Both the position numbers and the translations under genes were made by a program. Positions 29,273 to 37,137 of a stretch of 64,000 bases of DNA are shown here, piece after piece. Every line of letters begins with the position of its first letter. The stretch's first letter is position 1. Under the pieces are notes generated by a model, which had not been told where the DNA came from, made no database searches, and saw only the letters and a list, made by a program, of their open reading frames with translations. Origin of the DNA: Algicola sagamiensis DSM 14643 (GTDB taxonomy: Bacteria; Pseudomonadota; Gammaproteobacteria; Enterobacterales; Alteromonadaceae); contig NZ_KB894496.1 in the NCBI RefSeq assembly GCF_000374485.1, forward strand, positions 1 through 64,000. Reading direction: 5' to 3'.

Positions 29273-30133
29273 ATGGTACGTTGTGTTTGGTTGTTATTCA
29301 TACTCATGATGAATGTGGCACAGGCCAAGGTGATGATCTGGCAGCCGCTCAATGAGGATAAATCACTTTCGTACCCAGCGATCCAAGCTCGTTTAACTTC
29401 GATTAAACAGCAAGGCTTCGATACGTTATTAGTTCAATGGAGTCAGTTTGGCTATGAGCGGTTTCAGATTTATGGGACACCTGAAATTTGGCTCCAGCGT
29501 TTAGTGCGTGCAACGGTTGAAGCCGATATGAAGTTGATCTTCGGCTTGTATCACGATCCTGAGTTTTTTGTGCATATCCAAAAAGAAGGAAAGGAAAGAC
29601 AAGACTTGTTGGCTCTGATCCGAAAACGCTCGTTGGATCTAGCGACGAACGACTATCGTTATATCACCCAGCTTCCAAACTTTGCGGGTTGGTATCTTCC
29701 GGAAGAAATTGATGATATGCATTGGAACACGCCACTGGGCAGGCAGACACTCAGCGATCACCTCAAAGAGACTGTCCAGAGTCTAAAAGCGATAACGCCG
29801 AATGCGCCTGTATTCACATCTGCATTTTTCTCAGGTCACTTACCCCCAAAAGAATATGCCCTTTGGCTTGCACAGTTAGAAGCGCAAACACAGCTGAGGA
29901 TTTTGGTGCAAACGGGACATGGTGTTGGTCGTTTAACCCTGCAAGAGATCAAAGCTTACCTGGATGAATTATTCTTACCAAAACCAAAAATACATGGCTT
30001 GGTGCTGGAAACATTTCAATTCTCGAAAGGGAATGTGAGCGTGATGTCCAAATCCCCATGGCAACAGCAGCTTAAATTAGTGACACCCTATTCACCAAAC
30101 CTCAAGGTGACTTTTTCTCAGCGCTACCAATAA
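29273..30133 (+). CDS. DUF4434-like secreted protein, putative glycoside hydrolase
   Basis: The 286-residue product starts with a signal peptide (MVRCVWLLFILMMNVAQA) and is therefore periplasmic or exported. The body shows a TIM-barrel-like alternation: KQQGFDTLLVQWSQFG, then LIFGLYHDP, then FAGWYLPEEIDDMHW, with acidic residues Glu-Glu-Asp-Asp placed as in glycoside hydrolases of the DUF4434 type. That family assignment is from motif memory and is moderately sure. It begins 17 bases after nfrB with its own TTGGAGC ribosome-binding site, so it is probably co-translated and acts on, or trims, the polymer made by NfrB. The last 32 bases overlap the convergent solute-binding protein gene. Confidence 0.72.
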   Translation: MVRCVWLLFILMMNVAQAKVMIWQPLNEDKSLSYPAIQARLTSIKQQGFDTLLVQWSQFGYERFQIYGTPEIWLQRLVRATVEADMKLIFGLYHDPEFFVHIQKEGKERQDLLALIRKRSLDLATNDYRYITQLPNFAGWYLPEEIDDMHWNTPLGRQTLSDHLKETVQSLKAITPNAPVFTSAFFSGHLPPKEYALWLAQLEAQTQLRILVQTGHGVGRLTLQEIKAYLDELFLPKPKIHGLVLETFQFSKGNVSVMSKSPWQQQLKLVTPYSPNLKVTFSQRYQ

Positions 30134-30758
30134 GTGAGCGCAATATTTTATCCAACTTTGGTTGAAGCCAGTCATATTTTTTATGTAGATAATGGTATAG
30201 CTTTGTTTGTATGAGGGGAGGTTGGTGGATAATGACAGGCGAATTTGCACGCTTGGCATCTCGCAGTGGCAGTATGGCTAAGTCGACCAAACCACGATCC
30301 AGCATTGCTAGCGACTGTTGAAAATCACTGACATAACTGATCGTAAATTCCTGGAAATACTTCTCAGCAGCCTTCATCCCACGAATAGAAACCAACGAAT
30401 AGGGCTTCAGGTCCTGGATTTGAGTAATGTTGTATCGGTCTAACTTGGAGACGGCGACAATGGAGATCACCATCAGCGGTGTTTCAAGTTGGATAAGGTT
30501 TGGGTATTCTTTCGTCATATCAGCAATGCGACACAGATCGCCGTCGATCAATTCTAAGTTTGCTGCGTGCAGGCCGCGGCGTCCCGGATAAGATATGACT
30601 TGGAGTGGTGTATCCAACTTTTTGTAGGCTTCTTGAATGAGGGTATAGCAGGCTTCAATCGCCTCTGAGTCTTCATGCTGTGCGATCACCATCGGCTTTG
30701 CAGTCAACTCGTGGGCAAATAGGAGAAAAAATCCAATAAAGTAACGTAGACGATACAC
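30102..30758 (-). CDS. Periplasmic solute-binding-like protein (SBP family 3 type)
   Basis: The frame can be read from 30803, but a GTG at 30758 follows a perfect GGAGG with a 9-base spacer, and it starts a good signal peptide (VYRLRYFIGFFLLFAHELTA). This gives 218 residues. The mature part (AKPMVIAQHEDSEAI..., then VISIVAVSKLD, VSIRGMKAAEKY, MLDRGLVDLAILPL) follows the two-lobe amino-acid-binding-protein pattern in shortened form. There is no permease or ATPase gene nearby, as is common for the many orphan binding proteins of marine gammaproteobacteria. Its 3' end overlaps the end of the DUF4434 gene by 32 bases. Ligand unknown. Confidence 0.75.
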   Translation of the reverse strand: MYRLRYFIGFFLLFAHELTAKPMVIAQHEDSEAIEACYTLIQEAYKKLDTPLQVISYPGRRGLHAANLELIDGDLCRIADMTKEYPNLIQLETPLMVISIVAVSKLDRYNITQIQDLKPYSLVSIRGMKAAEKYFQEFTISYVSDFQQSLAMLDRGLVDLAILPLRDAKRANSPVIIHQPPLIQTKLYHYLHKKYDWLQPKLDKILRSLIGSAEKKSP

Positions 30759-30849
30759 TCTGCAATACCTCCAATATAAGTGTAGTTGATAGGTCCATTG
30801 CAATTCGCTTGAGGGGAAAATATATTAGGTTGGACAGGAGGCTAAACCT

Positions 30850-32088
30850 ATGAAATACATTCATAAATTTTTATTATTTGTTGTCCTTATCTCCCTAAAA
30901 AATACGACTGTATACGCTGAGGTGTTTGGTATCGAACCCTTCAAGCGTGAAGGGCTAATCAACCCACATTATTTTGTTGCGTATCAATCGAAAGTCTACT
31001 TTGTGGCTTCGGATCAAACATACGGATATGAGTGGCGTGTTTTTGATCCCCAAACCCAAACGATTTCATTATTGGCTGATATATATCCGGGTCCGTCAGA
31101 TGGCTACCCAGGACATCCGATTGTTTTCCAAAATAAGCTCTTTTTCCAAGCAGAGGATGGAAAACATGGCGTAGAACTGTGGTCTTATGATGGTGCGAGT
31201 AACCAAGTTGCGATGGTTCAAGATATTTTCCCGGGAGTGGAGTCTTCCTATCCGAATCGAATGGCAGCCTATCAGGAGAAGCTTTATATTCAGGCAAAAG
31301 GAGAAAAGGGTGGGTTTGAGACTTGGGTCTGGGATCCAAGGTCACAAAAAGCAACTTTAGCGGTCGATATCTGTTCTGGAAAATGTCATGGGATCCCGGG
31401 ATATATGACAGTTCATGAAGATCAGCTTTATTTACGAGCCAAAGATGATGAGTTTGGGTTTGAGCTTTGGAAATATGATGGATTTTCTAGACAGGCTGAG
31501 CGACTTTCAGATATTAACCCCGCAGATGAAGATGCATTTCCAGCTTATCTCACTTTTTACCGAGGGAAGTTGTACTTTCAAGCGAAAGACAAAAAGTATG
31601 GGCATGAACTTTATGTATATGACCCAGTGACCGATGTCACTTCAATGGTTGTTGATTTGTGGCCTGGCGCTTCTGGCTCTTACCCGTCTTATTTAACTGT
31701 ATTGGATGATCATTTGTACTTCCGTGCAAAAGATCCTGAAGGGGGATATGAGCTTTGGCGATTAGAGTCGAGTAGCTTAAGACCCGAGATTGTGGTCGAT
31801 AAAAGACCTGGGCCAGATAATTTTCTGGGTGACCAGTTTGTTGCTTATCAAGGCAAGCTCTACATGAGTGGGCTTGATGATAGCGGTGAAAATGAAACCT
31901 TATGGGAGTTTGACCCTCAAACAAGAAAATATAAGCCATTGATCCCGAATAGTGACTTAGTCAGTTTATTGGAGATATTCCCATTTGAGAATCAATTGTA
32001 TATTTCTGGAACCAGTGATAATACGATTTTCCGATTTTGGCGATATGACTTAGATTCACGACAGCTTTATCCAGAACCAACCCAATAA
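30850..32088 (+). CDS. ELWxxDG-repeat beta-propeller-like exported protein
   Basis: The 412-residue protein has a signal peptide (MKYIHKFLLFVVLISLKNTTVYA) and then about seven repeats of roughly 48-52 residues. Each has the pattern YQ.KLYFQA.....G.ELW.YD......ALV.DI.PG...SYP, for example GVELWSYDG, GFELWKYDG, GHELYVYDP and GYELWRLES. This is the ELWxxDGT repeat family found in secreted proteins, expected to fold as a beta-propeller. It has no enzymatic motif that I can see. The start ATG follows GGAGG. It is divergent from the solute-binding gene at 30102 and single otherwise. Confidence 0.8.
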   Translation: MKYIHKFLLFVVLISLKNTTVYAEVFGIEPFKREGLINPHYFVAYQSKVYFVASDQTYGYEWRVFDPQTQTISLLADIYPGPSDGYPGHPIVFQNKLFFQAEDGKHGVELWSYDGASNQVAMVQDIFPGVESSYPNRMAAYQEKLYIQAKGEKGGFETWVWDPRSQKATLAVDICSGKCHGIPGYMTVHEDQLYLRAKDDEFGFELWKYDGFSRQAERLSDINPADEDAFPAYLTFYRGKLYFQAKDKKYGHELYVYDPVTDVTSMVVDLWPGASGSYPSYLTVLDDHLYFRAKDPEGGYELWRLESSSLRPEIVVDKRPGPDNFLGDQFVAYQGKLYMSGLDDSGENETLWEFDPQTRKYKPLIPNSDLVSLLEIFPFENQLYISGTSDNTIFRFWRYDLDSRQLYPEPTQ

Positions 32089-32387
32089 ATTTATTGAACA
32101 AAATCAAGAAACGTCGGTCAGTAGACAATGCTGGTCGGCGTTTTGATGTTTGCTTCATCAATCATCTTTGATATGGTAGGACAAGCGTGAAGTGAAAGCG
32201 CCGAAATTTCGCTCGTTCTTTTTGCGGCTTTTCAATATTCAATCTATGCCATCCGTTTTTATGATGTAAAAAGTGATAGTTACGTATGGTGGTTCCAAAA
32301 ATTACTGTTAGAATAGTTTGTCCCGCAAGGGCACAAAGGACGCTGTAAAGCATAAGAACATAACTCATGATCTCTTAAAACGGCAGG
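32089..32387. other. 299-bp gap; imperfect terminator hairpin and a doubtful minus-strand ORF
   Basis: A G-U-containing stem at about 32110-32142 (AACGTCGGTCAG / CTGGTCGGCGTT) ending in TTTT may terminate the ELWxxDG gene. On the minus strand, 32368-32162 could encode 68 residues with a hydrophobic N-terminal helix and a basic tail (MSYVLMLYSVLCALAGQTIL...), but its ribosome-binding site is poor. I list it only as a possibility. Confidence 0.3.
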
Positions 32388-32966
32388 ATGATGTTGGACG
32401 TACCGATTAAAAATGCACTTCGCTTTCTTCTTATTTTCATCACAACGGCCATGCCGAGTGTGGTGCTTCTCAATGGCTGTACTTCTACAGATCCAGAACA
32501 TATCACAACACATGGTAAACAGCTTGAAAAAGCCAGCGAAGAGCTATTATTTCTGCTGGGTTCACCCAAGGTTTTCGAACAAACGCAAAAGCAGCTGAAA
32601 TACAAACTCAGGCAAAAAGCGATTAAAGATGATTTGTCACAACAGGAGCGGCTGATTTTAAGCAAATACAATCGACGCCTTTTAAAAATGACTCGTCAAG
32701 ACTTTAACTGGGAGCGGCTAAAAAATCCACTGATTGATATTTTTGTAGAAAACTATACCTATGCTGAGCTAGAGCAAATCTTGTCTGCGCTAGAAAAAGA
32801 CGAGCGTGAGCAATTTCAGCAAACTCCGCTCGGCAAACGTTTTGTCAAAACCACATCAGATGTCTCTCGTGCAGCCATGCTCATTTCTACGCATCAACTC
32901 AATCAATTCAAACCAAAATTCAATAAGCTGGTTGAAGAAATGATGTTTGAATTGGAAGATGTCTAG
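32388..32966 (+). CDS. DUF2059-like lipoprotein
   Basis: The 192-residue product has a signal sequence with lipobox LLNGC (Cys31), though the hydrophobic stretch is preceded by about 12 residues, so a later start such as the TTG at 32394 is possible (it would use the AGG at 32385-32387). The mature part is helical and charged. Near residues 118-155 the order FVENYTYAEL...DERE.FQQTPLGKRFVKTT resembles the DUF2059 signature (a tyrosine-glutamate helix, then a Y-S-P-x-G-x-K-x-F-type helix). DUF2059 proteins are periplasmic and of unknown function. The M23 peptidase gene starts 82 bases downstream on the same strand. Confidence 0.65.
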   Translation: MMLDVPIKNALRFLLIFITTAMPSVVLLNGCTSTDPEHITTHGKQLEKASEELLFLLGSPKVFEQTQKQLKYKLRQKAIKDDLSQQERLILSKYNRRLLKMTRQDFNWERLKNPLIDIFVENYTYAELEQILSALEKDEREQFQQTPLGKRFVKTTSDVSRAAMLISTHQLNQFKPKFNKLVEEMMFELEDV

Positions 32967-33047
32967 GATCGTATAAACTTAGGGGATGATATAAGACTTT
33001 TGGGTGTATTGAGAACCCATACACCCAAGTAACCCATAATTGATGTC

Positions 33048-33911
33048 ATGAGAAGTAAAACAATAATATTACTGGTGGCACTGTGTTGTTTCTCTTGTTT
33101 TGCTGAGGCGAAAAAGGGGAAACCTGTGCGTTGTGGGCCGTCAAATATCGTTTGCATTGAAGCCATAGAAACGAACAAAGGCATTCGTTTGTATGCAACG
33201 AGTCGTCGTAAATATCCTCGCTCAGTTCGATTTGAATTCACAAAACTCAAGAATCTTGAAGAAGCCAGGCATACGAAAGAACATTTTGTTGTCCAGCGTT
33301 CAAGCCGTGTTCGCATTGCACGTTTAAAGGTGAAAGATCAAAGCCGCTCTTGGGATTATGATTTTAAAATTCGCAGTACCTATGGAGACTTTGCTGTCCG
33401 GCATAATCGGCACGCACGTTATGATTTACCTTTTCCGGTGACTGCACCAGTCAAAGTCAGCCAATCTTGTTATGGCCGTTTTTCTCATAACCGCCCGGGG
33501 TCAAAACACGCGGTGGACTTTCAGTTAGAACAAGGAACGCCGGTGATTGCTGCGCGAAGTGGTGTGGTGATTGAGTTGAAGGATAATTCTGACAAAGGCG
33601 GACCGCATCCAAAGTATCGCCCCCACGCAAACTACATTCTGATCATGCACGATGACGGAACTTACGCAGGCTATTTTCATTTAAAAAAAGGTGGTTCGAA
33701 AGTCAAACGCGGTCGATATGTCAATCAAGGGGAGGTGATTGGCTATTCAGGAAATACGGGTTATAGCTCTGGTCCACATTTGCACTTTGTTGTTCGCAAA
33801 GCCAGTATTAAGAATTTGACCGAGTCGGTAAAAATTAAATTTGAAACTAAGGATGGTATCGTATCCTGTCCAAAACCAGGCCACTTCGTTAACCGTATGT
33901 ACGGTGGATAA
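33048..33911 (+). CDS. Secreted M23 (LytM-type) metallopeptidase
   Basis: The 287-residue protein has a signal peptide (MRSKTIILLVALCCFSCFAEA). Residues about 25-120 form an uncharacterised beta-rich N-terminal domain. The C-terminal peptidase domain shows the LytM motifs HAVDFQ (HxxxD) and GPHLHFVV (HxH), which supply the zinc ligands, so it is likely an active cell-wall endopeptidase. YHLKKG and GYSGNTGYSSGPHLH are the usual lysostaphin-like core. It may cleave peptidoglycan crosslinks, or be an envelope protease. It is not adjacent to division genes, so an amidase-activator role is not suggested here. Confidence 0.9.
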   Translation: MRSKTIILLVALCCFSCFAEAKKGKPVRCGPSNIVCIEAIETNKGIRLYATSRRKYPRSVRFEFTKLKNLEEARHTKEHFVVQRSSRVRIARLKVKDQSRSWDYDFKIRSTYGDFAVRHNRHARYDLPFPVTAPVKVSQSCYGRFSHNRPGSKHAVDFQLEQGTPVIAARSGVVIELKDNSDKGGPHPKYRPHANYILIMHDDGTYAGYFHLKKGGSKVKRGRYVNQGEVIGYSGNTGYSSGPHLHFVVRKASIKNLTESVKIKFETKDGIVSCPKPGHFVNRMYGG

Positions 33912-33996
33912 CTTTTCTCTTCTGCATGAAATAAAATTCCAGACTACCCTTTCCTATAACAAATAGCATTTAAAAAATGATAGATCTGGAGTAGTT

Positions 33997-34623
33997 ATGA
34001 TCCAACGACTTGCATCGATGTACGATGGCGTCTTGAGTAAGGCTGGCTGTCTTGATGGGCTGGCACCTTTGTTATTGCGGCTTTATTTAGCGCCTGTGAT
34101 GATCCAGGCTGGCTGGAATAAGCTTTCTCATTTTGAAAGCACAGCGGAGTGGTTTGGGAATGCAGAATGGGGCCTGGGGTTACCATTACCAGAAGTAATG
34201 GCATCGCTGGCGATTGCTGCGGAATTTGGAGGCGGAATTTTACTTGTCGTTGGTTTAGCAACACGTCTTGTGAGTATTCCTTTGATGATCACGATGTTGG
34301 TGGCTGCATTGACAGTACATTGGAAAAATGGCTGGGCAGCGATTGCAGATTCATCGAGCTGGTTATCTGATGGAACGATTTTCCTGAATGAGCGTGTGAT
34401 GGAAGCTGGAGATAAAGTGGAACGGGCGCGTGCGATCCTGCAAGAGCATGGTAACTACGATTGGTTAACTTCTAGTGGTAGTATCGTTGTTTCTAATAAT
34501 GGTATTGAGTTTGCGGTTACTTACTTCATTATGTTGCTGGCCTTGTTCTTTATGGGTGGTGGGAAATTTTTTAGTCTCGACTTCTATATTCGCAAGCTTC
34601 TCGTTAAACAAAACCACGATTGA
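33997..34623 (+). CDS. DoxX-family membrane protein
   Basis: The 208-residue product has about four hydrophobic segments and the DoxX pattern LLLRLYLAPVMIQAGWNKL near the start, then EFGGGILLVVGLATRLVSIPLM in the middle. Compared with short DoxX proteins (about 130-150 residues) it has a longer loop between membrane segments 3 and 4 (about 110-160) rich in charged residues. GGAG lies 6 bases before the ATG. DoxX proteins are small inner-membrane proteins linked in some bacteria to redox and thiol stress. It is followed by ydjA, with a hairpin in between. Confidence 0.85.
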   Translation: MIQRLASMYDGVLSKAGCLDGLAPLLLRLYLAPVMIQAGWNKLSHFESTAEWFGNAEWGLGLPLPEVMASLAIAAEFGGGILLVVGLATRLVSIPLMITMLVAALTVHWKNGWAAIADSSSWLSDGTIFLNERVMEAGDKVERARAILQEHGNYDWLTSSGSIVVSNNGIEFAVTYFIMLLALFFMGGGKFFSLDFYIRKLLVKQNHD

Positions 34624-34648
34624 TCCATGGTTTTTATTTCTTGAGAAC

Positions 34649-34688
34649 TTTGATAGCCTTAGCTTTTTAATAAGAAAAGGCTATCAAA
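34649..34688 (+). promoter_or_regulatory. Perfect 12-bp stem-loop that masks the ydjA ribosome-binding site
   Basis: TTTGATAGCCTT (34649-34660) pairs fully with AAGGCTATCAAA (34677-34688), with a 16-base loop. The AAGG used as ribosome-binding site of ydjA sits in the 3' arm and the ATG (34690) comes one base after the stem. There is no T-run after the stem on the plus strand, so it is not an ordinary terminator. It looks suited to translational control of ydjA. Confidence 0.6.
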
Positions 34689-34689
34689 T

Positions 34690-35265
34690 ATGGATGCAGT
34701 AGCGCTACTGACCACGCGATGTTCTGACACAAAACTAACGACCCCAGCACCTTCTTCAAATGACATGGACATCATTCAAAAATCAGCTGTAAGAGTTCCT
34801 GATCATGCAGGATTAGCACCTTGGCAGTTTATCGTATTCGATTCAGAGGAAGCTTTGTCTGAGTTAGGAAATATCTATGCAAAAGCGGCGATGCTTGCTG
34901 ACCCGGATTGCCCACAAGAAACGCTTGAACGTGCAACTCAGCTTCCATTTCGTGCTCCGCTTGTGATTGCTTGTATTGCGAAATACGTTGAGCATCAGAA
35001 AGTCCCACGTGTTGAGCAAGTGATTTCAGCTGGCTGCGCGACAATGGCGATGCAACAAGCTGCATTTGCACTTGGGTATGGTGGCATTTGGCGAACAGGT
35101 TCTTACGCACATAACCCACATATGAAGACATTACTTGGGCTAGCAGAAGAAGATGAAATCGTTGGTTATCTTTATTTAGGAACACCACAGGCAAAACGCT
35201 TTCCTCGACCAGAGAAAGACCCAGCAAACCATTTTAAAAAGTATGAAGTTTATCAAGATGAATAG
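34690..35265 (+). CDS. ydjA: YdjA-type nitroreductase-family flavoprotein
   Basis: The 191-residue product aligns by eye with E. coli YdjA (183 residues): MDAVALLTTRCSDTKLTTPAP, RVPDHAGLAPWQFIVF, LPFRAPLVIACIAK, HKVPRVEQ-like KVPRVEQVISAGCATMAMQQ, GYGGIWRTGSY and VGYLYLGTPQ. These are the FMN-binding and dimer contacts of this small nitroreductase subgroup. YdjA-like enzymes reduce nitro compounds poorly and have an unclear natural substrate. The gene follows doxX on the same strand and starts right behind a strong hairpin that covers its ribosome-binding site. Confidence 0.9.
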   Translation: MDAVALLTTRCSDTKLTTPAPSSNDMDIIQKSAVRVPDHAGLAPWQFIVFDSEEALSELGNIYAKAAMLADPDCPQETLERATQLPFRAPLVIACIAKYVEHQKVPRVEQVISAGCATMAMQQAAFALGYGGIWRTGSYAHNPHMKTLLGLAEEDEIVGYLYLGTPQAKRFPRPEKDPANHFKKYEVYQDE

Positions 35266-35281
35266 ACGCTAGGAAGCCTGA

Positions 35282-36001
35282 TTAGTGGGAATACTTTTGA
35301 ATGATTTTGCTAAATTCTCCATTATCTTTAATGGCTTTTAGAGCGGTATTGAACTGATCTCTGAGTGCTTGATCATGAAAACCAGCTGCAGAGGGGACTT
35401 GGGGGAAAATATCATGTGCTTCCACTTCCGAGATGGGCCTGCCAAGTTCACTTAAGTAGCCACTGTAATGAATGAATATATAGAAATCGAGTACAACAAC
35501 ATCAAAGAACTCTGCTTTTTGTAATTTTAAAGGAAACGTGCTCATGTCGTGGTGTTCAGTGTAACACTTTGATTTTTTACTGGCTTTGACAAACTCTTCA
35601 CCAAAGTAGCCTCTTGCGCCTTGAAAAGTAAGCACGCAGTAGTTACCCAAATCGAATAGTTGATTGAGTTTTATATTGCGCTTTTTGAGTGAAAATGCGG
35701 TGGGCCGATAGTAAATCGTAGGCTCAGATAAAAATATGCCAGAGATCTCACCTAAGAAAATAGGTGTCATGATATCAATCCGTTTATTTTGCAGCTCCGT
35801 CATTGCACGAGCGAGGGGCATATAGCGAACCTTGATGGTATGATTCAGGTGCTTCATGGCAACAACGACCACATCAATATCTAGTCCGGAATTGGTCGTT
35901 TCAATCATATGGGGTGGACCATCCGAAGTTGCTAATATCAGTTCTTTCGAGAAAGAAAATGGGCTTGCAATCAGCAATAAAAGCACCCATATAGTTTTCA
36001 T
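35282..36001 (-). CDS. Periplasmic solute-binding-like protein (SBP family 3 type)
   Basis: The 239-residue protein has a signal peptide (MKTIWVLLLLIASPFSFS) and a mature region with the family-3 pattern: KELILATSDGPPHMIE at the start, DIDVVVVAMKHLNHTIKVRYMPLARAM, and a C-terminal LRDQFNTALKAIKDNGEFSKII helix. No transporter genes accompany it. It is divergent from a LysR regulator across a 196-base gap. Similar orphan proteins occur at 30102-30758 and 45436-46236, so this genome has a set of them. Ligand unknown; sensing or scavenging are both possible. Confidence 0.82.
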   Translation of the reverse strand: MKTIWVLLLLIASPFSFSKELILATSDGPPHMIETTNSGLDIDVVVVAMKHLNHTIKVRYMPLARAMTELQNKRIDIMTPIFLGEISGIFLSEPTIYYRPTAFSLKKRNIKLNQLFDLGNYCVLTFQGARGYFGEEFVKASKKSKCYTEHHDMSTFPLKLQKAEFFDVVVLDFYIFIHYSGYLSELGRPISEVEAHDIFPQVPSAAGFHDQALRDQFNTALKAIKDNGEFSKIIQKYSH

Positions 36002-36061
36002 ATTATACAGTGATTACCTGATTTACCTTTGATCTAGCTTAGTGTGAACTTTAAAATTGGT

Positions 36062-36090
36062 AAACTGTCAGAACGGCTTGACAGTTTTTT
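36062..36090 (+). promoter_or_regulatory. 9-bp inverted repeat with T-run in the divergent gap before the LysR gene
   Basis: AAACTGTCA and TGACAGTTT are separated by GAACGGCT and followed by TTT. By shape this is a terminator on the plus strand, but no plus-strand gene ends here: ydjA ended nearly 800 bases earlier and a minus-strand gene lies between. It could be a regulator operator, an attenuator for the LysR leader, or stop transcripts passing antisense through the gene at 35282. Confidence 0.45.
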
Positions 36091-36197
36091 CATATCTCTT
36101 CGATATTTTCAGTTAATCGTTTTAGAATCCTATGGTGAATAAGGTTATTCGTTCGGTACACTGTGAATTTAGATGAATCATAGAATAAGAGGCTCGA

Positions 36198-37127
36198 TTG
36201 GATAAGCTCAGTAATATTCAGGCATTTGTTTACGTCATAGAAACGGGTGGTTTTGCCACAGCCGCAAAGAAACTTGATGTCACAAACTCTGTGATCACTA
36301 AACGGGTGAGTAAACTTGAAGAAAGCTTAAACATACAACTACTCCACAGAACCACCCGGCGTGTTCAACCGACAGAGCATGGCCTCAGGTTTTATCAGCA
36401 TAGTTTGAAGATACTCCAGTCTGTTCGTGATGCGGAGTCCGAAATGCACGATCTGCATAAGGACTTACAAGGCCTTTTGCGGATCAGCTGTCCGACTTCT
36501 TTTGCCAGTAGCTGGTTGAATGACGATATTTGTGAATTCCAACAGGAGCATCCACAGTTGGATATCGAATTAGTCACTTTAGAGCGCTCCGTCGATCCGC
36601 TAGAAGAAAACTTTGATCTGTCTTTGCAGGTGATCCCCATTGAAAATGATCATTTGATGAGTACAACCATTGCACCGACGCATGCGGCTTTATTTGCTTC
36701 AAGAGCCTATTTAGAAAAGTATGGTACACCCCAGCACCCAAACGAACTGATGAATCACCGTATTTGTCACAATTCATATTTAATCGGGGAGCCTGCACTT
36801 TCTTTTTTTGACAAAGACGGTACGCCTATCAACGCAGCAATCAAAGCCCCTTTACTGACAAATAATATTTGGTTGATGAAAAGTAGTGTGTTAGCAGGAA
36901 ATGCGATGGCGATTATTCCCTATTTCTTTATCGAAAAAGAGATCTTGGAAGGGAAGTTGATCCCTGTTTTGCCTGATCATCCATACCGCTGCCTTGTGAT
37001 GAAAGCGTACTATCCAAAGACGAATTACTTACCAAATAAAACACGCTACTTTCTGGATAAGCTCAAGAAAAAGTACCAGCCAGAAACCCCTTGGCAAAAG
37101 AGTCTGGCTGGATTGGTCAATATGTAG
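36198..37127 (+). CDS. LysR-family transcriptional regulator (TTG start)
   Basis: The 309-residue protein has the winged helix-turn-helix of LysR regulators at the N terminus (LSNIQAFVYVIETGGFATAA, then TNSVITKRVSKLEESL and LLHRTTRRVQPTEHG) and an effector domain. It belongs to the CrgA/DsdC-like subgroup with RISCPTSFASSWL at the domain start. The start is TTG at 36198, supported by AAGAGG five bases upstream. It is divergent from the solute-binding protein gene, the usual LysR arrangement, so control of that gene is plausible but not proven. Its stop lies 10 bases from the end of the convergent CTERM gene. Confidence 0.88.
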   Translation: MDKLSNIQAFVYVIETGGFATAAKKLDVTNSVITKRVSKLEESLNIQLLHRTTRRVQPTEHGLRFYQHSLKILQSVRDAESEMHDLHKDLQGLLRISCPTSFASSWLNDDICEFQQEHPQLDIELVTLERSVDPLEENFDLSLQVIPIENDHLMSTTIAPTHAALFASRAYLEKYGTPQHPNELMNHRICHNSYLIGEPALSFFDKDGTPINAAIKAPLLTNNIWLMKSSVLAGNAMAIIPYFFIEKEILEGKLIPVLPDHPYRCLVMKAYYPKTNYLPNKTRYFLDKLKKKYQPETPWQKSLAGLVNM

Positions 37128-37137
37128 TCGTGTTATA

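Noticed and set aside
32162-32368. Minus-strand 68-codon ORF with a hydrophobic start, considered as a small membrane protein
   Set aside because: No proper ribosome-binding site and it lies in a region with terminator-like sequence; left as a possibility only within the gap entry.
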